Origin: Blautia coccoides | GTDB taxonomy: Bacteria > Bacillota > Clostridia > Lachnospirales > Lachnospiraceae | NCBI RefSeq assembly: GCF_034355335.1 | Contig: NZ_CP136422.1 | Span: forward strand, 4,560,501 to 4,624,500 | Length of the DNA: 64,000 nucleotides | Direction: 5' to 3' | Shown: piece by piece, positions 17,116 to 25,747 of the stretch | Layout of the letters: every line of letters starts with the position of its first letter | Numbering within the stretch: position 1 is the stretch's first letter | Program-made: the position numbers and the translations under genes | The notes under the pieces: model-generated | What the model was told of the DNA's origin: nothing | What the model saw: only the letters and a program-made list of their open reading frames with translations | Database searches by the model: none

Positions 17116-17578
17116 TAAACTCAAAAAATATAGGTGACAAGGACTCGTAACCTACGCGTTCCTCAATGGAAATACAGGGTTGATTTATAATTAAGTTGTC
17201 CCATAGTACCGAAGAAAAGTAACAATTATAATAACACAGGAAATATTCATGGAGAGATTCAGAAATAAAAATGTTTGGTTCCGTGAGGAAAGTGCCAATA
17301 ATGAGCCGGTATCCGACAGGAATTTTTCCCAGAGCAGAACCATGGGAAATAGCTAAGCTGTCATCTGGTTATTGAGACAAAATGAATAAGAAAATGCTGT
17401 GTAAAGTATAAACTTATATGACGCATTTTTGATTCCGAAAAATGTTGTAGATTGAACCATCGGGATGCTTGTGTTATCATATGAACAGAAGTGTACAAAA
17501 GTGGTGAGGCCAATGATAAAATACCTAAAGATTCTTTAAATACTCTAAACATATTATATATTAAAAGGAGGCTTCAAA
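17116..17578. other. AT-rich intergenic stretch, no supported gene
   Basis: 463 bp between the XRE-module promoter and the Ntn-hydrolase gene. A 35-codon reading frame at 17249-17356 has only a weak AGGA upstream and no recognisable product, so it is not called. AAAAGGAGG at about 17563-17571 is the binding site of the next gene. No clear promoter pair stands out. Confidence 0.5.
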
Positions 17579-18403
17579 ATGTGTACAAGTTTTGCAGTAT
17601 ATCATCAGGAAAATGCTATTTATGGTATGAATTTCGATACTGATGATGTTGACTTAAGATTGAAAGTCACAAGCTATAATGATAAGAATTTATTTTATTT
17701 TTCAGCTTTATTAGATAACAGATACAGGGATATCGCTGGTTTTAATAGCGAGGGACTTTTTGTCTGTACTCAGGCAGTGGAATATGGTCCAGGTTTTAAA
17801 TCAAGTTGTGACGAAAATGATTGGTTTGCTTTTGAACTTTTTGATGAGGCTTTAAGGAAAACAGGAAAATCCTCTGAATTTTTTGAACTTCCTGATAAAA
17901 AAGTGATCTCGTATCCTAGAAATCCATTATTTCCGGATTTGGGGCTGCATACTATGATTGCCGATAAAAGCGGCGATGCATTTATTCTGGAAGAAGGAAA
18001 TGACAGAAATATAATAAGTCCTATCCATAATGACTTTATAATCATGACTAATTTTCCAAATGGAAATTTTGAGGATGTAAATTATAATAAAGTACATGGT
18101 ATAGGTGCTGACAGGTATATTTGTGCTTATGAATATATTTCTGATCATATTGACAGCTTTGGAATAAATGAAGCCTTTGAAATTTTAAGCAAAACCAGTC
18201 AGGAAAACACTCTAAGTTCCATAGTATATGAGCCATTAAAAAATGAAATTTACATTAGTTTAAAAAAAGATTTAAGCAAAAGATGGAAAATTTCTATGAT
18301 TGACAAAACGATCCAATCCTTGGATGGATTTTTAATCAGTAATAAAATTCAACTTACAAATGATGAAATATTTGTAAATGATCTTCTTAGCTTATATAAG
18401 TGA
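17579..18403 (+). CDS. Ntn-hydrolase of the choloylglycine hydrolase / linear-amide hydrolase type
   Basis: 274 aa, starting MCTSF: after Met removal Cys2 would be the N-terminal nucleophile, as in bile-salt hydrolases, penicillin V acylases and related amidases. YGMNFDTDD aligns with the GRNMD region of bile-salt hydrolases, keeping the Asp but replacing the Arg by Met. The protein is also some 45 residues shorter than that group. So it is an amide hydrolase of unknown substrate (acyl-homoserine lactone, N-acyl amino acid or peptide are options) rather than a clear bile-salt hydrolase. The gene is much richer in A+T than its neighbours, which suggests acquisition by transfer. Confidence 0.78.
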   Translation: MCTSFAVYHQENAIYGMNFDTDDVDLRLKVTSYNDKNLFYFSALLDNRYRDIAGFNSEGLFVCTQAVEYGPGFKSSCDENDWFAFELFDEALRKTGKSSEFFELPDKKVISYPRNPLFPDLGLHTMIADKSGDAFILEEGNDRNIISPIHNDFIIMTNFPNGNFEDVNYNKVHGIGADRYICAYEYISDHIDSFGINEAFEILSKTSQENTLSSIVYEPLKNEIYISLKKDLSKRWKISMIDKTIQSLDGFLISNKIQLTNDEIFVNDLLSLYK

Positions 18404-18586
18404 AAACCATTTAGAAAAGAATCCATTGTAAGACAGTCTTTTTAGAGTGTTCAAGAAAGCGTAAGAAATAGCAGAGATTCTTCCGGTCCGTCTCCCGGCC
18501 ATCTATCCGGTACCAGGACAGGATGGATGCGTTTTCGATCCTCCTCGCAGAGAGGTAGGTTCGGTATAGGGCAGAAAGTATAATAA

Positions 18587-18620
18587 AAATGCAGCCATTC
18601 GGAAAGTAATGACTGCATTT
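18587..18620 (-). terminator. Terminator after the second XRE gene
   Basis: AAATGCAG/CTGCATTT stem extended by CATT/AATG; on the minus strand it ends in TTTTTATTAT. It lies 4 bp past the stop of the 18624 gene. Confidence 0.82.
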
Positions 18621-18623
18621 TGC

Positions 18624-18833
18624 CTATTCATCAAAAATAAAAATTTCCTCTATAGGAGCCCCCACGGCTCTTGAGATATCAATCGCCAGTTTTAGAGAAG
18701 GGTTATACTGGGCTTTTTCCAGACGCATAATGGTTTCGCGGCGGACGCCTACAGCATTGGCCAGTTGTTCCTGAGTCATATCTTTTTGCTGACGGTATTG
18801 TTTCAGATTACATGTAAAACCTTCTATCCCCAT
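18624..18833 (-). CDS. Small XRE-family DNA-binding regulator
   Basis: About 69 aa helix-turn-helix protein: LKQYRQQKDMTQEQLANAVGVRRETIMRLEKAQYNP, ending GAPIEEIFIFDE. It is clearly related to the 16495 regulator. I chose ATG at 18833, which has GGAGG 12 nt upstream; the in-frame ATG at 18857 lacks a binding site and would overlap the previous gene by 23 nt. Second gene of a membrane-protein/regulator pair. Confidence 0.85.
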   Translation of the reverse strand: MGIEGFTCNLKQYRQQKDMTQEQLANAVGVRRETIMRLEKAQYNPSLKLAIDISRAVGAPIEEIFIFDE

Positions 18834-18834
18834 C

Positions 18835-19476
18835 TCACTCTGCTTCCTCCGTATCATATTTATACAAAAGATAGCTGTTCAGAAAGAGGACCAAGCCAAT
18901 GATCAGAGAGGATGCAACAGAGAAAATAAGAGCCACATGATCAATACCCATACGTCCCCCTGTTAATCCCACAAACCATGCGACTGCCCAAAGAAGTCCA
19001 AATCCTGTTTTATAAGAAACCAATTGTGCCCTGGACTGTTCCTCCTTAAATCTTTCGTCCATCAAAGTACAGCTCATCTTTGCCTCGTAGAAAAACCCAA
19101 AAAATCCAAAAAACACAAAGAAGAAAAACGGCCAAACCTGCCCCTGTATAATATAAGACGGAATACCAAGAAACCCAAAAAATCCAAAAAACCCCAACCA
19201 TCCGAATTTAGGGCTTAATTTCCTGGTCACCCCTTTTTCCGCTGTCCCTCCATTCCTGAAATTTATCACCAGGCTTCGGATCATCAGAAACAAAACATAA
19301 CAGACAAGTGCTGCTGTTGCCGCGATCAAAGGCAGATCCGTCCCCCTAAACACATACGTATCCAAATCCACCGGCTGTACGATCCTGCCCTCATTAAAAA
19401 CCATATCAAACCCCACAGCCAAAACCTCTGCCAAAACAACCCCAATCAATAAAATCCCTTTCCAATTTTTCTTCAT
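18835..19476 (-). CDS. DUF3796-like membrane protein
   Basis: 213 aa, about six membrane segments, with a striking Phe/Gly-rich centre (KFGWLGFFGFFGFLGIPSY and WPFFFFVFFGFFGFFYEA) that marks DUF3796-type proteins. Function unknown. It is directly followed by a small XRE regulator, a pairing seen widely in Firmicutes. A 14-bp inverted repeat in its promoter region (19491-19533) is the likely control site. Confidence 0.82.
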   Translation of the reverse strand: MKKNWKGILLIGVVLAEVLAVGFDMVFNEGRIVQPVDLDTYVFRGTDLPLIAATAALVCYVLFLMIRSLVINFRNGGTAEKGVTRKLSPKFGWLGFFGFFGFLGIPSYIIQGQVWPFFFFVFFGFFGFFYEAKMSCTLMDERFKEEQSRAQLVSYKTGFGLLWAVAWFVGLTGGRMGIDHVALIFSVASSLIIGLVLFLNSYLLYKYDTEEAE

Positions 19477-19490
19477 ACCCCATCCTCCTA

Positions 19491-19533
19491 AAAGTGATAT
19501 ATTTATCTCTTAATAAGACAAATATATCACTTT
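19491..19533 (-). promoter_or_regulatory. Long palindromic operator
   Basis: AAAGTGATATATTT (19491-19504) and AAATATATCACTTT (19520-19533) form perfect 14-bp arms. The centre contains a second palindrome, TCTTAATAAGA. It lies 15 bp upstream of the DUF3796-like gene, and AGGAGG overlaps its downstream side. Probably the site of the XRE protein encoded by the same unit. I could not fix the -35/-10 boxes. Confidence 0.75.
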
Positions 19534-19589
19534 CTCTCCCATCTGTCAATCACTTCAAATAATTTTCCCCTTTTTCTACACACCAATTA

Positions 19590-19790
19590 TCATTTTCTCC
19601 ATCATCGCTTCCGCTCTATCTATAGCATCGCTTCCATTCTATATCTCTTCTCACTACCGTTCTATCTCCTATCGTCATTCCTATTCTATCTCTATCATCG
19701 TTTCCGTTCCTTCTCTATTATCACTACCATTCTATCTCCATCATCACAATCATTCTATCTCTCGTTCATTCCCGTTCTCCACATCCCTGC
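19590..19790. repeat. Degenerate pyrimidine-rich tandem repeats
   Basis: About eight imperfect units of 21-26 bp built around (C)ATTCTATCTC and CATC(G/A)NTTCC on the plus strand. No open frame of note and no spacers. It lies between the DUF3796 operator and copy 2 of the hairpin-armed element, mirroring the repeat array beside copy 1. Confidence 0.65.
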
Positions 19791-19806
19791 GGTCAAACCA
19801 ACCCCA

Positions 19807-20019
19807 GGGAAATGATAAGAGGGCCGGGAGGTGCGGACACGGAGTCAGGGGGTGCGATGTCTCAGTGGAGCGTCACGGAGATCCACCTGCCCCAAACACT
19901 TAATGAAGAGGCCCATGCCGATGAATTTAGTGATTGGGAGCAGGTTAGCTCCGGGGCAGCGGAACGCTTCGCACCCCCTGACTCCGTGTCCGCACCTCCC
20001 GGCCCTCTTGTCATTTCCC
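19807..20019 (-). repeat. Hairpin-armed element, copy 2 (inverted)
   Basis: 213 bp. The arms 19807-19857 and 19969-20019 are complementary over 51 bp with one exception that would be a G-U pair in RNA. The core between is about 92% identical to copy 1 on the other strand, including the AACCTGCTCCC and CTTCATTAAGTGT stretches. The arm sequence differs from copy 1 except for a GGGAAA-like outer end and a GCGA inner end. It lies 62 bp 3' of dnaB and is co-oriented with it, just as copy 1 follows pilT. Confidence 0.8.
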
Positions 20020-20081
20020 GTCCCCTCCCCACCAAAAAAGGCCCCGCAGCCACCAGCCACAGAACCTTTATTTCTTTATTT

Positions 20082-21410
20082 CTATTTCTTCATATTCACA
20101 AACTTCGTATAATTAGGCAGCCAAACCAGATTCACCGTCCCAATCGGACCATTCCTCTGTTTCGCAATAATGATCTCCGCAATATTCTTATTCTCAGAGT
20201 CCTTATTATAATAATCATCTCTATAGATAAACATAACAACGTCGGCATCCTGCTCAATAGCCCCTGACTCTCGAAGGTCAGAAAGCATGGGCCTGTGATC
20301 CGGTCTCTGTTCCACAGCACGGCTCAACTGAGACAGTGCCACCACCGGCACGCTCAACTCCCTTGCTAGGGCTTTCAGCGACCTGGATATATCGGAAATC
20401 TCCTGCTGACGTGATTCACTTCTGCCGCTTCCTGACATCAACTGCAGGTAGTCGATAAAGATAACTCCCAGATTCTGCTCCAGTTTATACTTCCTGCACT
20501 TTGACCTCAGTTCCGAAATGGAAATACCCGGTGTATCGTCAATGATCATATTGGAGGATCCAATAATATTGGCACCCTCGATCAACTTTGCCCAGTCCTC
20601 ATCTTCCAGATTACCTGTACGGATACTCTGAGAATCCACTTTTGACTCAAGAGACAACAGACGGTTTACCAACTGTTCCTTTGACATCTCCAAACTGAAT
20701 ATAGCGGTGGTAACACCGCTCTTAAACGCCATATACTGAGCAATATTCAGTACAAATGCCGTTTTTCCCATAGACGGCCTGGCAGCTACCAGGATCAGAT
20801 CCGACGGCTGGAAACCGGACATCTTGTAATCCAGATCAATAAATCCTGTGGGGATACCCGTAACACTCCCCTTAGTCCTGGATGCCTTCTCAATCTTCTC
20901 GATCGCATTGAGGACCACATCCTTTATAGGAACAAATTCATCACTGCTCTTTCTCTGAACCAGATCAAAAATCTTTTTTTCTGTGATCTCAAGAATTTCC
21001 TGTGTCCGCTCATTGCCCAGATAACAAGTGTTGGCAATCTCCTCTGTGGTCTTGATCAGCTTTCGCAGCATTGCCTTTTCAGACACGATCTCCGCATAAT
21101 ACTTTACATTCACAGAGGTCGGCACTGCTGCCACCAATTCTCCCACAAATTCCATACTGGAAATCTCAGGCGGTACATCCAGTTCTTTCAGCCTATTCTG
21201 CAGTGTCACCAGATCCACAGGTTTGTTCTCGTTGTAGAGTTCCACCATGGCCTCAAAGACAATGCCGTACTGCTGTTGGTAAAAATCATCTCCTGTAATG
21301 ATCTCCGATGCGGTTACTATGGCATCTCTGTTCATTATCATGGAACCGATAACCGACTGCTCCGCCTCAATGCTGTGGGGCAGGATTCTCTTTATGAGTG
21401 CTTCTTCCAT
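20082..21410 (-). CDS. dnaB: Replicative DNA helicase
   Basis: Hexameric 5'-3' helicase of the replication fork, 442 aa. The N-terminal DnaB domain starts LPHSIEAEQSVIGSMIMNRDAI, and the RecA-like C-terminal domain has Walker A ARPSMGKTAF, LVNRLLSLESKV, Walker B GVIFIDYLQLM and the arginine-finger region. No intein interrupts it. It follows rplI by 30 bp and gdpP before that, the standard Firmicute gdpP-rplI-dnaB order. Confidence 0.97.
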   Translation of the reverse strand: MEEALIKRILPHSIEAEQSVIGSMIMNRDAIVTASEIITGDDFYQQQYGIVFEAMVELYNENKPVDLVTLQNRLKELDVPPEISSMEFVGELVAAVPTSVNVKYYAEIVSEKAMLRKLIKTTEEIANTCYLGNERTQEILEITEKKIFDLVQRKSSDEFVPIKDVVLNAIEKIEKASRTKGSVTGIPTGFIDLDYKMSGFQPSDLILVAARPSMGKTAFVLNIAQYMAFKSGVTTAIFSLEMSKEQLVNRLLSLESKVDSQSIRTGNLEDEDWAKLIEGANIIGSSNMIIDDTPGISISELRSKCRKYKLEQNLGVIFIDYLQLMSGSGRSESRQQEISDISRSLKALARELSVPVVALSQLSRAVEQRPDHRPMLSDLRESGAIEQDADVVMFIYRDDYYNKDSENKNIAEIIIAKQRNGPIGTVNLVWLPNYTKFVNMKK

Positions 21411-21440
21411 GACAGCTATGGCTCCTTTCCCTCAGAAGGC

Positions 21441-21887
21441 TTATGCCTCCTTCACAATAACTTTCAGCTCTGCTGTCACTTTCGGATGCAGTCGAATGGG
21501 CACTTTTGTGGTTCCCAGTTCTTTGATAGGGGAGGAAAGCTGCATTTTCTTCTTGTCAATGTCATATCCCAGCTGTTCCTTCGCTGCCTCTGCCAGCTCT
21601 TTTGAAGAAATGGAACCGAAGGTACGGCCGTTTTCACCGACTTTGATAGATACTGTCACTTCTTTTGTCTCCAGCTCCGCCTTGAAAGCCTGTGCCGCGT
21701 CAAACTGCTCCTTTGCCACCTTATCCTCATGTGCTCTCTGGAGCTTCAGATCGTTGATATTTTTGGAAGTGGCCTCCAGTCCCAACTTTTTGGGAAACAG
21801 CATATTTCTGGCATATCCATCACTTACATTTACAATGTCACCCTTTTTTCCCAGGGATTTTACATCTTCTACTAAAATTACTTTCAT
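21441..21887 (-). CDS. rplI: 50S ribosomal protein L9
   Basis: 148 aa, beginning [33 protein letters not shown], the highly conserved rRNA-binding N domain. The central helix leads to the C-terminal domain ([12 protein letters not shown]...). Its start overlaps the end of gdpP by 4 nt, implying coupled translation. Confidence 0.97.
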   Translation of the reverse strand: MKVILVEDVKSLGKKGDIVNVSDGYARNMLFPKKLGLEATSKNINDLKLQRAHEDKVAKEQFDAAQAFKAELETKEVTVSIKVGENGRTFGSISSKELAEAAKEQLGYDIDKKKMQLSSPIKELGTTKVPIRLHPKVTAELKVIVKEA

Positions 21888-23929
21888 ATCTCTATGTCTC
21901 CTTCCTTAACCATCTGGTCAATGGTCTCTTTCAGTTTGATGACAGCGATTTCCATCTCTTCATCTTTAAGCTGTGCTCCGGCCATATTGATGTGGCCGCC
22001 GCCGCCCATGCGTTCCATGATAAGCTGTACATTCACCTCATCAATGGCCCGGGCGCTGATATAGATCGTGTGATTATAGTCTGTGAGCACAAAAGATGCC
22101 CGCACACTGCTGATATTCAAAAGCTCATTGGCTGCCTGAGACGCCACGATGGTAGGGCTGTCCACGCCCTGGCTCGGGCAGACCGCAATGGCAAAATAGT
22201 TCCGGTAAGTCTCCACATGGCGGATTGCCTCAGCCTTCGCCCTGTAGGAACCCACATCATCCCTGAACATTTTGCGCACGCGCGTCACATCCGCACCGCA
22301 CCGGCGCAGAAACGCAGCAGCTTCAAATGTTCTCACGCCTGTCTTGGCCGTGAAATTATTGGTATCAATAATGATGCCGGAATAAAGAGCATCCGCCTCT
22401 ATGTTATATATCCTGATATCATCAGAGAAATACTGCAGTATCTCCGCAACCATCTCACAGGCTGAAGACGCAAAGGGTTCTATATAAGAAAGAACCGCAT
22501 TGGAGATCACCTCCGCGCCCTGACGGTGATGATCCAGCACCACGATCGTCTTTGTCTTTGAAAGAAGCTCCTCACATTCTGTATAGCTGGGCTTGTTGGT
22601 ATCCACTACAACCACAACGGTATTGTTGTCCACAATATCCTTTGCCTCTGCGCTGTCCACAAACATGTGTTCATCATAATCCGGATTGTTGATAAAATTC
22701 TCAATGATCGGACGTACAGACATAGTGGGATTATTTACAACAATATGCGCCTTTTTATTCAAGGATTTTGCTGCCCTGTAGATACCGATTCCGGCACCGA
22801 TGGAATCCACATCTGAAATCTTGTGTCCCATGACCACCACTTTATCCTTGGCAACCATAAATTCTTTCAGTGCATGTGCCTTTACACGTGCCTTTACGCG
22901 GGTATTCTTGCCCATCTGCTGGGACTTCCCGCCAAAATATGTCATGCTCTCTTTGTCCTTGATCACCACCTGGTCACCACCGCGGCCAAGAGCAAGGTCG
23001 ATCGCGATCCTGGAATATTCATAATTCTGGGCATAACTGGGCGCATTGATACCGATACCGATACTGATGGTCACTGCCATGTCATTTCCAATGTTGACGG
23101 TCTTAACGTCTTCCAGAATATTAAAGCGCTTTTTCTTCAGCTCCTCCAGAGAGCGTTGGCGCATAACAAGGATAAACTTATCCTTTTCCAGCTTCTTTAC
23201 AAGACAGTCTACTTCACTGAAATACTTGTTCAGCTTTCTCTCTATGAGAGCAACCAAAAGGGAACGGCGCACTTCTTCCACACTGTTGAGTGCCTCGTCA
23301 TAATTGTCCAGATACAAAAGTCCGGTAACCAGCTTCTCGTCCTCTGTCCTGCGAATGTAACGGTTGATCTCTGTCTCATCAAAGAGATACAGTGCTGTGA
23401 GGAAATTCTCGTCCTCCGCCTCCACCAGACCTGAATCCTCCAGTAATTTCTGGATGGAAATCCTGCGCATAGATGCACGATAATCCTTCTCGCCAAACTG
23501 GAATACCACCTCAGACGCGTCCTCCTTAGGCAGTGTATCCACTGTGATCTCAGGAAACAGGGTGGTTATTGATTTTCTATATTTCCGCGGCTTTTCACAC
23601 AAGGCGGAAAATGCATCATTCATCCACATCAGCTTTCCTTTGCTGTCCAGCAGTGCATAAGGAACGATAAATTCCTTCAGCAGGCTTCTCTGCACCTGCC
23701 CGTACTGGGTAGCAAAAGAAATCAGCTCATTCATGATGATGGCACGGCTGTGATGGTATAAGAAAATAACTATCAGCAAATAAACAGCCAAAAATCCGCT
23801 GGCAGCAGCACCAGCACGCCTGTTGATACGGAACACACAAATATCCATGAGAATCAGAAGGACTGCCAGAATCACCGGCCACTGCATGTACAGCTTCAAC
23901 TGACCTTTAATCTTAATTTTCCCATTCAT
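21884..23929 (-). CDS. gdpP: Cyclic-di-AMP phosphodiesterase GdpP
   Basis: Membrane-bound enzyme that hydrolyses c-di-AMP and so controls potassium/osmolyte and cell-wall homeostasis. 681 aa: two N-terminal membrane helices (about 14-60), a PAS-like domain, a degenerate GGDEF domain (GRGGDQVVI near 317), then a DHH domain ([37 protein letters not shown]) and DHHA1 with [12 protein letters not shown]. Length and order match GdpP/YybT. The 195-bp gap upstream holds no gene. Confidence 0.95.
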   Translation of the reverse strand: MNGKIKIKGQLKLYMQWPVILAVLLILMDICVFRINRRAGAAASGFLAVYLLIVIFLYHHSRAIIMNELISFATQYGQVQRSLLKEFIVPYALLDSKGKLMWMNDAFSALCEKPRKYRKSITTLFPEITVDTLPKEDASEVVFQFGEKDYRASMRRISIQKLLEDSGLVEAEDENFLTALYLFDETEINRYIRRTEDEKLVTGLLYLDNYDEALNSVEEVRRSLLVALIERKLNKYFSEVDCLVKKLEKDKFILVMRQRSLEELKKKRFNILEDVKTVNIGNDMAVTISIGIGINAPSYAQNYEYSRIAIDLALGRGGDQVVIKDKESMTYFGGKSQQMGKNTRVKARVKAHALKEFMVAKDKVVVMGHKISDVDSIGAGIGIYRAAKSLNKKAHIVVNNPTMSVRPIIENFINNPDYDEHMFVDSAEAKDIVDNNTVVVVVDTNKPSYTECEELLSKTKTIVVLDHHRQGAEVISNAVLSYIEPFASSACEMVAEILQYFSDDIRIYNIEADALYSGIIIDTNNFTAKTGVRTFEAAAFLRRCGADVTRVRKMFRDDVGSYRAKAEAIRHVETYRNYFAIAVCPSQGVDSPTIVASQAANELLNISSVRASFVLTDYNHTIYISARAIDEVNVQLIMERMGGGGHINMAGAQLKDEEMEIAVIKLKETIDQMVKEGDIEI

Positions 23930-24108
23930 ATCCTCTTACCTGCCAATTTCTCTACTTTGTCCGGTCTCCTATTATGCCTTGCCGGATGAAAATGTACTTT
24001 AATATTATACCATCAAATGCGGTGATGCACAACTTTAAATTGCAGTTAGCATTTTCGTGCAAAATGACGGACCTGTATGCAGGATCAAAAAAGCCTGCTG
24101 ATCTCTGC

Positions 24109-24152
24109 AATAGAGGAAACGCTGTCACGATCCGGACAGCGTTTCCTCTATT
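24109..24152 (-). terminator. 18-bp hairpin overlapping the kinase stop codon
   Basis: AATAGAGGAAACGCTGTC (24109-24126) pairs perfectly with 24135-24152 around an 8-nt loop. The last codons and stop of the sensor kinase lie inside it. The minus-strand tail is GCAGAG, not U-rich, whereas the plus strand has TTTT. It may be a 3'-end stabiliser or a weak terminator. Confidence 0.6.
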
Positions 24153-25747
24153 TTCATCCATATAATAAATTCTGTTGACATCCCGTTTTCCGGATGTTTG
24201 GAAAGACTGATGTACCCTTTGTGGGATTCCACGATCTTTTTGGCAATGGCAAGGCCCAGACCGGTTCCCTGCCTGCTGTTGCGGGATTCATCTCCCACAG
24301 TGAAAGGCTCAAAGATGACATCTGCGATCTCCGGCGGAATTCCTTTCCCGTTGTCTGCAATGGTGATTTTAACGCTGTTCCCCTCGGCAACTATAGAAAA
24401 GCACAGCATGGTTCCCTCCTGATTATGTCTCAGGGCATTGGCAATTATATTTTCAAAAACACGTCTAAACTGCTGTTCATCAATATTGCAGTATAAAGGT
24501 TTTTCGGGGATATCCACTTCCAGCTCAAACCCCGCCAGGGCGATCTCATTGTACTTAGATGCCAGATATTCCCTGGCAAATTCACAGATATTCACTCTTT
24601 TAAGCGTGGGACTAAAGTCAGGATGCTCCAGCTTGCTGTATTCATAAAAGGTATTGATCAGTTCATTGAGGGCAGAGGATTTCAGATAGATAGTTTTGAG
24701 ATACTGTTCCCGCCGCTCCTCAGGTATCACCCCGTCACAGACTGCCTTTGCATATCCCTGGATCACAGTGATGGGTGTCTTTAAGTCATGGGATATATCA
24801 GCCAGCATCTTCTGCTTGTCCCTGTCTGCCTTGAGGCGCCTCGCTTCGCTCTCGTTGAGCCGGCCGGCAAGCCTGACAAAATCGTCACCGATCTCCACAA
24901 ACTCATTTGGTCCTCTGTACTCATTGCTGGGCTTCTCTCCCTGCTGGTACTGGGTGATAGTACGGCTTAAAGAGGTCAGGGGAACTTTTACTTTTCGGTT
25001 CAGCTTAAGCACAAAGAGAGCCACAACAATGACATACAGCGGGATCGTCAGCAGCCAGAGCCGTTCCAGAGCAGAGACTATGTGACGGTAACTGGGATCA
25101 TCCAGCTTTTTATATTTGAAGACTGCTGTGTATTTTCTGCCGTCCTCCCCTTTAAATACATGTTTCTGGTATCCGTATTCCTTCGAGACGGAATCTGTCA
25201 TATACTTCAGCTCCTTCTCTCCAAGACGCTCGGCGGGAAAATCCATGGTATTTGTGAGCACTCTGTAATCCTCATCTAAAATCATGAAACTCTCCGTCTC
25301 ATCATAGGTTTCACTCCCCAGGGACGGCGCCTGCCCGTAGCGTTTCACCAGGATCTGCATCTTCCCCTCCTGGTTGGTAAAAGTAGTGGTCTCTGTGTAT
25401 TCCCAGAGTGTCATTTCCGGAATACAGTGCAGCTCTGTGTCGGTAAAGGAGTCCTCCATTTCGTCACTGCTTTTATATACCGCCTTTTGATTTTCATCCA
25501 GTATTACAAACTTTCCTTTCGGACCCAGAACTTTCTTGCAGGGAAACTCGTCATAGCTTCCCTCCTCCAAAAAACCCTCATTCGCTTCCAGAGCGCTGAC
25601 GCTTGGCACATCCAGCCGTCTCTCAAATCCTTTGTTGATAACAGCAGATATCAATGCCAGTATACAGAGTATGGTCAGTGTAAAACCCACATAATTTTGT
25701 ATGAGGAGAGCCAGAAAGCTGCCTGTTTTTCTTTTATCTGTCTTCAA
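24125..25747 (-). CDS. Sensor histidine kinase
   Basis: 540-aa membrane kinase. Membrane segments lie at about 16-37 and 229-248 around a ~190-residue extracellular sensor domain. A HAMP-like linker follows, then HisKA with His320 in ADISHDLKTPIT, N box NIIANALRHNQ, DNGKGIPPE and GTGLGLAIAKKI. Encoded downstream of its regulator with a 14-nt overlap. Signal unknown; the layout is like VanS- and bacitracin-type sensors, but no diagnostic motif fixes this. Confidence 0.9.
   Translation of the reverse strand: MKTDKRKTGSFLALLIQNYVGFTLTILCILALISAVINKGFERRLDVPSVSALEANEGFLEEGSYDEFPCKKVLGPKGKFVILDENQKAVYKSSDEMEDSFTDTELHCIPEMTLWEYTETTTFTNQEGKMQILVKRYGQAPSLGSETYDETESFMILDEDYRVLTNTMDFPAERLGEKELKYMTDSVSKEYGYQKHVFKGEDGRKYTAVFKYKKLDDPSYRHIVSALERLWLLTIPLYVIVVALFVLKLNRKVKVPLTSLSRTITQYQQGEKPSNEYRGPNEFVEIGDDFVRLAGRLNESEARRLKADRDKQKMLADISHDLKTPITVIQGYAKAVCDGVIPEERREQYLKTIYLKSSALNELINTFYEYSKLEHPDFSPTLKRVNICEFAREYLASKYNEIALAGFELEVDIPEKPLYCNIDEQQFRRVFENIIANALRHNQEGTMLCFSIVAEGNSVKITIADNGKGIPPEIADVIFEPFTVGDESRNSRQGTGLGLAIAKKIVESHKGYISLSKHPENGMSTEFIIWMKIEETLSGS

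Noticed and set aside
17249..17356. 35-codon reading frame upstream of the Ntn hydrolase
   Set aside because: Only a weak AGGA upstream, no recognisable product, and an AT-rich context where such frames arise by chance.
19831..20112. 93-aa and 151-aa plus-strand frames through element copy 2
   Set aside because: They are translations of the palindrome, with no homology or start signal. The opposite-strand frame is equally open.
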